Assembly (NCBI GenBank): GCA_033819885.1
Contig: JAQYUZ010000056.1
Coordinates: forward strand, 1 to 64,000
DNA from: Microbotryomycetes sp. JL201
Lineage: Eukaryota > Basidiomycota > Microbotryomycetes
Reading direction: 5' to 3'
DNA: 64,000 nucleotides
A program made the position numbers and the translations under genes. Positions 10,397-21,413 of the stretch are shown here, piece after piece. Every line of letters starts with the position of its first letter. Within the stretch, counting starts at the first letter, position 1. Under the pieces are notes generated by a model that did no database searches, was not told the origin of the DNA, and saw only the letters and a program-made list of their open reading frames with translations.

Positions 10397-13300
10397 CTAC
10401 TCTAGTCCCAACGCACGCCTAGCTTCCCGGCGCCCTTGAACCTCGTTTCGAGCCTTTGCGCGCCGCTTGACTTGTTGCTCGAGGCGGTTGCGAGCCTTGT
10501 CGACAACTCGCTTGCCACCATGTTTCAAGCGACAGATCAAGTCACTTGCCTGTCCTCGAGTCAATGAACGCACAGGCACCTTGTCGGTCCACTTGCGTCC
10601 TGGCACCCACACGCCGTCAATCGTTGCCTCGTCAGCTCGACGACCAGGCTCGACGCGTTTGCCTTTCGTCACGAGCGACATGATCGTCGCACTGGCAGCA
10701 TCAACGCGCACTCGTCGATCGTCGTCTCCGTTACTACCTAATCTGCGAACGATCTGTCCGATTTGTTGTTCAGTGACGGGCTCGCGACGCCACGCGGCAT
10801 GCCTTCGAACGTCGACTGGCGCCTGCAACGTCGAATTTTGCAAAACGTGCGCGTCCGTCACGCGCAACAGCACTTCGATCGAAGAATGAGAGCACAACTC
10901 AGTAGGTTTGGCAAAAGGTCGAGAGCTGGGCATGCTCGTCAGACGACGATAAAAGATCGCTCGGTACTGATTCGTATCTGGCAGGCGAAGGCATCAGCAG
11001 TGCGCCTTTGTGCACGCGCCGCTTGTGTCTGCTCACCCTTGTCGTAACTAATCTTGATGTGTCCCCTTGTCGACAATTCGAGCACCCAAACGTCTTGACC
11101 GACGGACGTCCAAGCAAGCTTTGACAGTCGTTCAATCGATACAGGAAGACGGTCAATCTGAGCATGCAAATCAAACACGCTCGCAAAGTCTTGTATGACC
11201 AAGTCGCCACTTGCGTCGAATCGCGCCGCACTGGCTTGGTCGCGTTCGAGTTCAAGCTGGTCGTGTTTCGCTTGGGCTGCGGCCCTTTGTTCGAGTGTCG
11301 CCGTCAACTCGCCTACATATACAACGCAATTTCTGTCGGTCTGTAATTCGATCGCCCGCGCGCGCGCGCAAGCTCACCTTCGACCACGTCGTCCGGGTCC
11401 AGTCCAAACAGCGTCGGTGTACATATCAACCCTTGCGACGTATTGCCAACAAGGTCCAAGATCAAACAATCGCGTTTGCCTGTTGATGGTGACAACCTCA
11501 AACCTCTGCCAATCATTTGCAAAAACAAGTTTTTCGACCGAGTAGGCCTGACGAGCAAGACGCAATCGATCATCGGAAAGTCGGCTACAACCCAGCGATC
11601 AGCAAGCAGGTACAGCGCAAGACCACGGAGCGGAACAAACTGACCTCCTTCTGTCAGAATGCCTGAAACGCAGCGTGGATCAGGCTAGGCTTACCTGATC
11701 AAGCAAGGGCATCCCGGACTCACTGCAGTTGACCAGAACTGGAAATTCGCCGCGCCTGAAAGCGTCATACAAAGCCTCTCGATCTTGGACGCGGACGCCT
11801 TCGTGCACAAATCTCGCGTCGATGCCTTGCTCTCGAAACGCGTTTGCCAACGACACGACGTGGTGAATATTGACGGCAAAGACAAGCGTCGACCGGCGGT
11901 CTAGAAGCATCAACATGGTCAGAACGTCTCGAAACCTCTCTCTGAGAACCATTCAAGGGCGCGCATGCGCGCGTACTGACCTTCAGCCTTGCGGAACCAG
12001 GCATCAACGGCGAGCTGATTGACTTGCGACTTGTCAACGGCGCGAGCCAGACTCGCGATAACATATTCGCCTGTCGACTTTGACACATTGACGTCAGACA
12101 AGTCGAGTGCGTCACCGAGTCGGACGGTTGTGAACCTCAGTTGCGACAGCCTGTGCCAAAAGACGGAAATCAGAGCTGGGCGTCGACAGTAAAGCAGACA
12201 AACGCACCAGCTGCCTTTGATCATATCGAGCCATTCGCCGTGCCACACAATCTTCTGAAATATTTTTCCGAGCGCAAGACCATCGGCACGTCCCCAGGTC
12301 GCCGTAAACGCAAGCAAAGGCACGCACGGACGCCCTCGCTCATCCACTTGGGCTTGCATAGGGGTCCGCCGTGGCATGAGCTCGCCTGTCTCGGTGGCAG
12401 GTCCATGAACCGACGACGCAGGGGCAATCTCATTCGCAACAAGCTCGTCATTGAATCGCGACTGGTCAGCCTGGGCAACGCGCGACTCGATGCGAGGATC
12501 GAAGCGTTGCAAAATAGCAAGGTAAGAGGGAGCAACAGCGTGATGTGCCTGTCTCCAGCATCAGCTAGCGCATGCCATACAAGACAGAAACCGCGTGCCC
12601 ACCTCGTCGATAATGACCGCTTTGAACATTGCCGGGTGGAATTTTTCAAGTCTGGCGCAATCATTATAAGACAGTGTCTAGGGTGCAAGGTTTCGTGAGC
12701 GAAGCAGATTTCAAACGTATTTGCGCGCAAGCTTGCCTGATACGTTGCCACAGTCACGTCTGCGAACCCGCTAGCAACGTGCTTGCCGCCTTGTTCGACC
12801 TCTACGCGCTGCAGTTACGTCCGTTCCAGTCAAATCCGGCGTCAGCTGATCCTTGAGCCGATAAACGGATTTGTCCTTGGCTTGCCATGTCGGGATAGGC
12901 CCTTTTGACGGCCTCGGCCGCTTGGTTTGCCAAGACGATCGAGCCTACGAGAATCAAGACCTGGGTCGCCTTGACGCTCGTCAGAGGATTGATCAACGGC
13001 GGAAGCCTGTGTACGAGTTCTGTAAAGATTGCTGTTTTGCCACTACCTGTCCGAGCGCGCAAAAAGGGCGACGATGAGCGACTTGAAGCAGCAGACTCGG
13101 AACGCCGAGCTTGCCTGTTGGTGCACTGACACCCAAGCGAGTCAAGTGACCTTGCTCGAGCTCTTGGAGGACGGCATTGATGCAATCGACCTGGTACGGT
13201 CTCATCTGCATCCGTCCACTGCTGGCGGGCGCTGACTGAGCTCGGGCCTCGTCGACAGCAGCACGCCCTTCCGGCATGCGATCTTGGCCATGACTGTGAC

Positions 13301-13469
13301 CGAGGTCATCGAGCTGACTGCGCTCTTTGCCAGGGGCAGCTGTCGCTGGTTGCGTGCACAAGCGCCGATGAGATGGCGCATTCGCTAAGCACAAGCCTGG
13401 CAGCGTGCGACAGCTCGTATAGATAGTACCGGCTCGCTTGCGTGTGTCTACAAAGCATCGTACGAGCAT
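10397..13469 (-). CDS. IRC3: Mitochondrial DEAH-box helicase, Irc3 family
   Basis: Superfamily 2 helicase; yeast Irc3 works in mitochondria on branched DNA and mtDNA maintenance. The start at 13469 gives MLVRCFVDTRKRAGTIY, an Arg-rich presequence without acidic residues in its first ten positions after the Asp, consistent with import. Order of motifs: RPYQVDCINAVLQEL (Q-like), APTG|SGKT Walker A split by an intron near 13030, IIDE|AHHAVAPSYLAIL DEAH box split by an intron near 12600, LAFTATWGRADGLALGKIF (motif III; very close to Irc3), then IVWHGEWLDMI. The second RecA lobe has LVFAVNIHHVVSLANAF, FPVLVNCSESG and QMIGRGLRLS (motif VI). The C-terminal 170 residues are rich in Arg/Lys and end RRALGLE. 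Several short introns. It is convergent with YOS1 (180 bp). Confidence 0.9.
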
Positions 13470-13725
13470 GCGTCGTGACGAGCGTTCGATCGAGAAGGCC
13501 AATTTGCAATCAGGTCCGAGCGGCTGGCGCGAGTGTTTCTGCGCTCAAACACCACGTCGCTACCAGGTCCTGATCCGTTCTCGTGCGAGCGCAACAAGCA
13601 ATTATATCTCTCAGGTGATCCTGGGTCAGTACCCTGTCAGGTCACGTGCGGCAGGACGACATGGGGCGCCACACTGAGCCCGAGTGCTGACGACGATTCG
13701 TCCCTCTATAGCGCTCGCTCGTACA
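13470..13725. promoter_or_regulatory. Shared divergent promoter region IRC3 / PPT1
   Basis: 256 bp separate the two divergent start codons, so the promoters of both genes must lie here or in 5' leaders. I see no clear TATA box. The gap is too short for another gene. Confidence 0.5.
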
Positions 13726-15093
13726 ATGCTTGTGTTGTGGCAATGGCTCGGACTGGCAGCTGTACTGGTCGCCGCCCAAGCGCGAGCAACTTTAACACCC
13801 GTGCCCGTCGTCGTCAGTGTCTCTGAACAAACACGCCGCGGCAGTAGCCCACCTCACATCTACTTGCCGCGATACAGATTTGGCATGGTCTCGGTGACAG
13901 GTACGACGCCGGCGGACTGCTCGAATTGCAGCGCGACATTGAATCCCGTCTGCCGGGCACATATGTGCACATCATTCGCCTCGGATCGGATGGCGCATCA
14001 GACCAGTCAGTAGACGCAACAGATTGCGAGCCTAGACACCGGCAACTGCTGATGCGTGGCGGCTCGACCTTTGGCTTCCGTAGGCGAGCGACATTCTTTG
14101 GCAATGCCAACGAACAAGTGACATTGGCGTGCGAGCAGCTGCAAGACGTGCCAGCGATATCCAGCGCGCCTTATTTTGACGCAATCGGATTCAGTCAAGG
14201 CGGCCAGCTGTTGCGCGCAATGGTCGAACGCTGTGGCGGAGAAGGCAAGCGCAAAGGTTTGCGCGTCCGCAATTTGATCACCGTCGGTTCACAGCATGTC
14301 AGTTCGCGCAGTTTTATTCTCTCCTCGAGTTTTGCTTGACGCTACGCCTGCACAGATGGGCATCTCGGCCGTGCCGCCGTGTCCGCCTGGATCGTCACCG
14401 TTCTCGCCTTGCAGGCTCATGCATCTGTCTCTTGTGCGAGAAGGCATGTACTCGTCTTGGGCTCAGCACAACATCGTTCCGGCGCAATACTTTCGTGAAC
14501 AGGCACGCATCGACGATTATCTCGCCGTCAACCAGTTCCTGGCCGACATTAACAATGAGCGTGTCGGTGACGAGCAGGTCGACGTTTTTAAAGATTTAGC
14601 TGGCGCCCAAGGAGAGCCTCGCAACTCGACATACAAGCACAACTTTGCCTCGCTGAACAAACTAATCTTGTTGCGGTTCAGGTGAGCAAAAGCGCCCTCT
14701 TCTCCTTGCCCTAGTACCGATCTGAAACAGTCCGTGGTCGGGCATGTCCTCCTCAGTCGAGACCTCACAGTCGTGCCGCCGCACTCTGCTCATTTTACGT
14801 TGCCCGACCCGAACGCGGCCAACTGTCCGACGCCACCAGCACCGATCGACCCGTCTTGCTACCTCGATGCTATCCCTTGGTCCAGCCTGCCGCTATACAA
14901 ACACGACTACATTGGCTTGCGACGACTGCACGAGACCGGCAGAGTCGAACGCGGCGTGTGCCAAGGTGAGCACATGCAAATTGATGACGAGTGCTGGGAA
15001 GGAATTGTTAGTTGGCTAGGAGATGGCAAAGGACGTTTGCCCCAGCATGGCTCTAGGCAGGGGCCGGCGTTGGTCGTTCAAGCGACTGCCTGA
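13726..15093 (+). CDS. PPT1: Palmitoyl-protein thioesterase (PPT1 family)
   Basis: Lysosomal/vacuolar alpha/beta hydrolase that removes fatty acids from cysteines of degraded proteins. The start MLVLWQWLGLAAVLVAAQAR is a clear signal peptide. Splicing of a first intron (about 13811-13867) gives VPVV-IWHGLGDRYDAGGLLE, the family entry motif. A second intron (about 14007-14084) yields GASDQ-RATFFGNANEQV, matching PPT1. The catalytic serine is in AIGFSQGGQLLRAM (about 14185); the next intron falls within GSQH|MGISAVP. SRDLTVVPPHSAHF follows another intron. The catalytic His is probably in CQGEHMQIDDECW near 14975. Five exons, about 330 residues, near the usual length. Yeast lacks this gene, but many filamentous fungi and basidiomycetes have it. 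Confidence 0.93.
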
Positions 15094-15272
15094 CACGTCA
15101 CGTGACTTTTGCTTGCGAGGTTTGTGCTTTGTTGATAGTCTGTTCGCACTGCAACCCTCTCCTTTTGAGTTCATCGCCTAGCTGTGTGCTCACATGAGTC
15201 TATCCGGTATCGTCAAGGACGTCGCTCGGGCCCCCCTTTAGTTCCATCCGGCTTGGCTCGCGCGCGAGTCTC

Positions 15273-16033
15273 ATGCCGGACAGCGCTCATCCGGTCTCGT
15301 CAACGAGAACTGCAAGGACAGTGACGACTGCGGGCGATGTCGGCGTGATCACACACGTTCCACTGGACGCGGCGGCGATCGAACGAGACGTTCGGTCCAC
15401 GAAAGCAGGCGCCGTAGTCACATTTGTACGTTGGCTGTTGCGTCGCGTACAGTTGATGAGTCTCGCTGACATAGAGCTCGTAGGTTGGATACACGCGCGA
15501 CGAGTTTCAAGGCGAGCGGACCATATAAGCGATTCATAGCAGAGCGCTGACTATACGAGCATATGGGCATGACAGGTCGGCAAGTGACACATTTGTACTA
15601 CGAGAGCTACGTCCCGCTGGCGATCAAGACGTTACACAGCGTGCTCGAGCAAGTCAGGACTTTACCTCGACCGCCACCGCTCATTGAGACAGACGACCCC
15701 ACAAGTACGACTTGCTGTCCGCCTATCCAGTCACGAACGAAAGACAGCCAAAACGTTCCACTGATCGATCTCGTGCGGTGCGAGGCTTGGCACCTGCTCG
15801 GCGAATCGCCACCGTTGACTCCAAGCATCGTCATTTGCGTCAGCGCCCCTCACCGGAGAGATGCATTCGTCGCGTGCGAGTGGTTGCTGGAACAAGTGAA
15901 ACGCAAAGTCCAAGTCTGGAAGCGCGAGTGGTACGCCGACGGCACACAGTTTCACGGACAGGACGGTACCGGACCAGACGACCACAGCCACAAACCAAGC
16001 AGTGCCTGGAAAGAAAACTTTCCGGTCAAGTGA
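15273..16033 (+). CDS. MOCS2B: Molybdopterin synthase catalytic subunit (MoaE / MOCS2B)
   Basis: Large subunit of molybdopterin synthase, which adds sulfur to precursor Z during molybdenum cofactor synthesis in the cytosol. Exon 1 carries DAAAIERDVRSTKAGAVVTF; a GTACGT intron leads to VGYTRDEFQ. A second intron (15512-15575) has a GC donor (CAAG|GCGAGC) with a CTGAC branch and a GACAG acceptor; removing it gives QGRQVTHLYYESYVPLA, exactly the family sequence. The C-terminal part has SAPHRRDAFVACEWLLEQVK and the catalytic Lys region VWKREWYADG. It ends NFPVK. A Ser/Pro-rich insert of about 35 residues lies between the two halves. The matching small subunit is not in this window. Confidence 0.93.
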
Positions 16034-16674
16034 GATCGAAAATGTCGTCAGTCATGCTTAGCATCAGACATCTTGTTGTAAAAGAAACGATCATTGGAGG
16101 CGCTCGGGCCTCGTCACGAATCTGCAACACGTTCACGCTGCAGCCTTTTGTCACTTTCTGAATGTCTCACTCCTGTTTGACCTACCGCTCGTCACCATTG
16201 CTGAGCCTTTGAGCCGCTCTCACTAGCCGAGCGTGGCTTGACGTCTGAGACACGGCAAGCCACGTCAGCATTTTCGTCTGGCCTTGCGGAAATATCAAAT
16301 TCCGACCTCTGTCTGTGCTCACATTCACCCCGCACAGACGTCGAAACGAGTCTGATCAGCGACTGGAGTACACACCATCACGATTCTACACGACCTTGAC
16401 GTCGTACATCCTCCTCCTGCCATCTGCCTCGCGCACACGAGAACGAACGAGCACTCGTCACAAAATTACCCGTTCGTGACTGGTCACGGAGCCAATCGAC
16501 CGCAAGATCGCCAGACAGAGTTTCTCGAGTCGACGCGGTCAGGCTCTGCTTCTTCATTTCTATTTTGTGTGATCACGGACAACTAGAAAGGCAGGCCCCT
16601 CCTCTCCCTCCTCTTTTCCTTCACGTTGCGCCCTTCCACGAGCTGGCTCTACCAGTCCTACGCACTTTGACTCC
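16034..16674. other. Intergenic region, 641 bp, no gene seen
   Basis: Lies between two plus-strand genes. It must hold the 3' UTR of the molybdopterin synthase gene and the promoter of the next. Pyrimidine-rich tracts (for example 16590-16625) precede the next start codon, as often seen in fungal promoters. No open frame, tRNA or repeat stands out on either strand. Confidence 0.55.
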
Positions 16675-17780
16675 ATGACGACTCGTTCTCGACGCAGCAC
16701 GGCAACGCCGGTGGCACCTTGCAGCTCTCGAGCTTTCGCCAGCATGCCCACCAAATCGAAACATGCTACGGCCGCGCCCAAGCCCTGTGCCATGACCATG
16801 TTGTTTCGTCGTGAAGTTGCCACGCTCTTGGGGGCCGCGCCTGCAGACATTCGTTCACTTCACGTCGGGAGTGGACTTGGAGTCGAGCAGTTGGCTTGCT
16901 TCGAAAGGGTCTCGACGACAGGTTTGCAAGAGACAGTTCAACTGAGCAGAATCCAAGGCACCCAAGATATGTGGGTAACGAGGACGGAAGGAGGAAGAGA
17001 ATGGTTTCCCCGGAGTGGCAGGGTGACGAAACGAGTTCGAGGGCAAGCGGAGGACGACGACGACGACGAGCCAGAGCCAGAGGAACAAATCTCGGATCGA
17101 GACGAAGAGTATCATGTCGAACAAGAGCGGCCTCGACGTCGTAGCAAGCGTCGCGGGGGTGTCGCCTCTGCCAACCCTCGGGACGGTGACGATGACTGCG
17201 ACGAGTTCGAGACGCCAGCCTATCGCCCTTCTTCATCGTCGTCGACTCGCAGTCGTTCCAAGGCACCTCGTAAGAAGAAAGCCACGTCTCGCCGCTCGGT
17301 CGCTGTCGAAAATGATATGGGAATGATTGACGAGAACGAGCAACTGGACGTGTTTGGCCCTCGCGACGAGGACCAAGACCAAGGCGACGAAACTGAGCGA
17401 GACGACAATGACAGTGCTCGAGAACGTGGCTCTGTGCACGGTAAAAGGACCAGCAAAAACGTTGCTGGTCGTCGCAAGTCAAAATCGTCTTCATCCGGCT
17501 TGACGAGCAAGCGAACGACTCGGTCTTCAGGTTCATGCGACGACTCTACTAGGTCGACGACGATGACAATTCGAATGACAGAAGACGACTTGGCGAGTTT
17601 GTGCGGCCGTGTCGACAACTTGGACGTGCAGAGCAGCGTTGACGCTGGTCAGTGATTCTTCTACCTTGCACTCCAGCGGCATCTCGGAACTGACACTGGT
17701 ATTTCGTCGCAGAATCGGTCACTGGTCCTGCATATGTCGCAAATGATGATGTTTCCGTGCCTGCCGATTTGGCGCAATGA
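16675..17780 (+). CDS. Charged, low-complexity protein of unknown function
   Basis: Two exons: a long one from ATG 16675 and a short one after a GTCAGT intron (about 17647-17712) that adds ESVTGPAYVANDDVSVPAD and the stop. About 345 residues. The first ~110 residues are moderately ordered (LFRREVATLLGAAPADI, GSGLGVEQLACFERVS). The rest alternates acidic blocks (EDDDDDEPEPEE, DEDQDQGDETERDD) with basic Ser/Arg/Lys blocks (RPRRRSKRRGG, KAPRKKKATSRR). That composition suggests a nuclear, chromatin- or RNA-associated protein, but this is only inference. No known domain is visible. The opposite strand also has an open frame here, typical of such codon composition, but without protein-like character. 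Confidence 0.6.
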
Positions 17781-17904
17781 ATTGGACGATGATCTGCTTG
17801 AATCTTTTCTTATGAATGCCTTTTCTTTGACTTTGATATGACACTTTGATGTGCATTGCATGACACGATTCAACTGTGCTTGCCTTTGTCTCTTGCGCGG
17901 TCGA

Positions 17905-19827
17905 ATGGCGCCTGCACGAGCAGGAGCGGCCGGCGCGGGCGCGGGGGCAGGCGGTGCTGTGCTCCCTCAGACAGCTCACATGCCCCCGGTCCAACACACG
18001 ACGGCGACGCAGCAGGCCCCGTCGTCCACGGCTACGAATGCTGGCCAGCACGCTGCGAGTGCGTCTGCTGCAGCTCAGCAGGACGCTCTGTCCGTCATTC
18101 TTGTCACAGGAGGGTACGACAATACAATCAGATTCTGGGAGGCGTGGTCTGGCGTATGCTCGAGGACGATCAATCATCAGGAGCACGTGAGTCTTGCCGG
18201 GGCAAAGAGGGTTCTGCTTGGTTCGGCGCGGGCTTCTCACAAAGCAAGCAATTCACGGGACATGAAACATTGCACCAGTGCTATTCGGGCGCACACCAGC
18301 CCTCAGCCCGACTCGGGCATGCCTCAAGTGGGGCGCCAGCGTGGCGACAGCAGCGAATCTATCAGGACGCAGCACTGACTCGACCTCACAACATGCTCGA
18401 CATTCTGTAGCAAGTCAATCGCCTTTCAATCTCGCCCGACAAGCGGTTCCTCGCAGCGGCAGGACATGGCACCGTCAAACTGTACGACATTGCCGCAACC
18501 GCAGCAGGATCTGGTGGTGCAAACGTTGGACCAGTGAGTCTGTCTCCTTGCTTTCACACATCCCGGTCGCCGCGCTGATGGGCTCGTGGCAGCTCGTTAC
18601 ACTGACTGGTCACACCTCCAATGTTACGAGTCTGGCATGGCATGCGGAGGGCAAATGGCTCGTCAGTGGAAGTGAAGATGGTACCGTCAAGATCTGGGAC
18701 ATTCGGTGCGTTTCACCAGGAGCTACTCGCTCGACAACAAGATGACGAAGTTTGCATCGGACGGCCCTGCTTTACTCAGAACTGCGACACCCCAACGCAA
18801 TTATGCCCACTTCTCGCCCGTCAATGACGTCGCTCTGCATTCCAACCAAGGTGAACTCATTTCGTGCGACCAGAACGGCGCAATCAAAATTTGGGACCTT
18901 GGCGCAGACTGCTGCAGCCATGACCTCGTGAGCGCTCTCGGTCCGATTTTCAATCAAGAATTATTCCTGACCTAAACTCGTTCATCTGACGGCACCAGCT
19001 GCCTGAGGAAGACGTGCCGATGAGGTCAGTCTCTATCGCTTCCGATGGCTCGGCACTCGTTGCCGGCAACCACAAGGTGCGTGAACAAGGTCCTGAGAAT
19101 GAGACCTTGCATCTTTTGGCGAGGCAATCAGGATGACGGGCGCGTCTGACTCGACTTTCCTACACGCGACGCGACCGCAGGGCATCGTCTACGTTTGGAA
19201 CATTCAGCCCGGTCTCAATTTCACAAGCTTGCAACCGCGGACAAAGTTCCAAGCGCATTCGCGCTACCTTATCAGAGTGCTCGTCTCGCCCGATACCAAG
19301 TGAGCTCAAAATTGAGCGTGCTCTTCGCAGGGGGGCGGGGAATGTTTGGCTAACAAACGTGCTCCGGGCGCAGAAACATCGCCACGTGTTCGGCAGACAC
19401 GACAATCAAAATCTGGTCGCCGGCGTCTTCATCGTCATCTGCCGCAGGAATGGGCATGAATGGTGGCGGCAGCGCTGGTCGATCTCCCGTTCCAGACAGT
19501 TCAGGCTACGTGCTCGACAAGGTGCTACAAGGTCATCAGCGGTGGGTTTGGGACATGGCATACAGTGCCGACTCTGCATATCTCGTGTCTGGTAAGCGTC
19601 TGCACTCAGTCTTGATTCGGTTGCCTGGATTGACTTTGGCTATTATCAGCGAGCTCGGACCACACGGCCAGGCTGTGGGAACTTGCCAGCGGGACGACCG
19701 TGCGCCAGGTGAGGAAGCTTTCTTGTCGACGAGGAAAATCAGCTGACCGTCCTTGCCTCTCCGCGATCAGTACTCGGCGCACCACAAAGCGTGCGTTGCC
19801 GTTGCGCTCAACGACTCGAGTGCGTAA
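17905..19827 (+). CDS. LST8: LST8, WD40 subunit of TOR complexes
   Basis: Seven-bladed WD40 propeller that stabilises the TOR kinase domain in TORC1 and TORC2. After an Ala/Gly/Gln-rich leader of about 70 residues ([12 protein letters not shown]), the repeats follow in order: [150 protein letters not shown] and [15 protein letters not shown]. It ends ALNDSSA at 19827. Eight or more introns; the first (about 18188-18410) is unusually long at ~220 nt. The Ala-rich leader is longer than in yeast. A Ser/Gly-rich loop sits in blade 6. Only 122 bp separate it from RPC25 downstream. Confidence 0.95.
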
Positions 19828-19949
19828 AAAGGTATCGAAGTAATGTTTTTAGACAGATGTTGTAATCACCAGAAAATTCCGGGTACTTGACAGGACACAC
19901 GAGGTCACGTGCCGTGCGATCCCCTCTTTCTCTCACACTTCCTCGTCAC

Positions 19950-21280
19950 ATGTTCACGTTCTGCATACAACGCGTGAGCTGCGGCTTCAGAGCAAGAATG
20001 AGAATGCTTGCTAACCGAGTCGTGTCATGCAGGACACAATTCGCGTCGAGGCGCGCGAGTTTGGCAAACCGCCGGGTGAGGCCATCAGACAAGAAATTGA
20101 ACGGCGCTACGCCAACAAGGTGCGGTCAAATTTCAGTTCGTTCAGAATGCGTGCCCATCTCGAGTGATGCTGGGCGTGGCTGCGCTGCACCGAGAGCCAT
20201 CTGCTTTCGTCGGCTTCTGCACATGTTGACGTTCTCATAGCCATTGTCTCTCAATCTGACCGAGTTTCTGCGGTAAACTGGAACATGACTGGCCTGCAGG
20301 TTATACCAAATGTCGGCCTTTGCGTGGCATTGATGGACATTCTCGATGCGACCGAAGGCGCCGTCCTGTACGGCGATGGCTGCTTGTACTACAAGTGTAA
20401 GCATGCAAGTCCAGACTTGAAGTAGTTTTGCTCGCCCTGACAAACTGTTTTGACCCGAATAGGCGAATTTCGATTAATCATGTTCAGACCATTCGTCGGC
20501 GAACTCATCATCGCCAAAGTGCGCAGTCAGAATGAGCAAGGCATTAGACGTGCGTGCTTCTGATCATTTGATGCTTTCTCTCCCAAGCGACAGCCTACTC
20601 AATGCTGAGCCGCTCTTGCACAGTGTCGATCGGGTTCTTTGACGATATTCTCGTCCCTACTTCACTCTTGCCCGAATGGTCTGCATTGTAAGCATGCACC
20701 GGTCATCGCGGAGAGATACATTTGATTCCGTCGATATACCTCGAATCAAATTCTGACACGCTCGCGCTCGCTACTCAGCAACCCTGCCAAACGAGCCTTT
20801 TTCTGGATTCCTGAAGATCCAGAAAATCCTCGACCTCAACCTCCAACAGACGCTCAACTTTTGTCTGAATCTGACGACAACAAACTCTACATAGAAAGAC
20901 ACGACCACGTCAGGATAAGGGTGGCAGAAGAAGTTTGGCAAGACGCGAGCCCGATAGGAACGAAACCTCCACCAGCCGTAGGAACGGGCGCTGCGGCGGA
21001 TCAGTCAGCAGCAATAACAAAGTCGGTAGGAACGGGAGGAGGTGCAGGAGTGCAGGCTGGACAAGGTCAAGCAGGTGCAGTCGGAACAGCAGGGCAAGCG
21101 AACGGGACCTCAAAGAGCAGTGAAAGTTTGGCAAAAGCACCATATCAATTACTCGTTAGTCGGCTTTCGGACTCGGCGAGAGCTCCAACATACTGACTGC
21201 TTGCTGAATTCCCTTTGCGCTAGTGTTCGATGGGTGAACAGGGAACAGGTGTCATCGAGTGGTGGGCGGAAGAGGCATAA
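19950..21280 (+). CDS. RPC25: RNA polymerase III subunit RPC25 (RPC8, Rpb7-like)
   Basis: Stalk subunit of RNA polymerase III, partner of RPC17, needed for initiation on tRNA and 5S genes. Exon 1 is only MFTFCIQR (19950-19973), followed by DTIRVEAREFGKPPGEAI from 20033. Further exons give YANK|VIPNVGLCVALMDILD, EGAVLYGDGCLYYK, CEFRLIMFRPFVGELIIAKV, then GIR|LSIGFFDDILVPTSLL. This is the family order (tip domain, then S1/OB fold). An insert rich in Gly/Ala/Gln of about 60 residues (about 20960-21120) is longer than in yeast. The last exon, after a GTTAGT intron, encodes CSMGEQGTGVIEWW and ends EEA; the family ends with a similar GVISWW motif. Confidence 0.94.
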
Positions 21281-21413
21281 TGTTTACGAGTTTGTTTGCA
21301 ACAAGGTGAAAAGGAAGAGGATAGTCTGGTACTGCCTTTGATTTGCTTTTGCTACCGACGCGTTCGTCCTCTATGTACAAAAAGTCAGAGACAGCCAAGG
21401 TTGGGATGAGCCC

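Noticed and set aside
16766-17536. Minus-strand frame of 256 codons opposite the charged protein
   Set aside because: Produced by the biased codon pattern of the plus-strand gene; composition is not protein-like.
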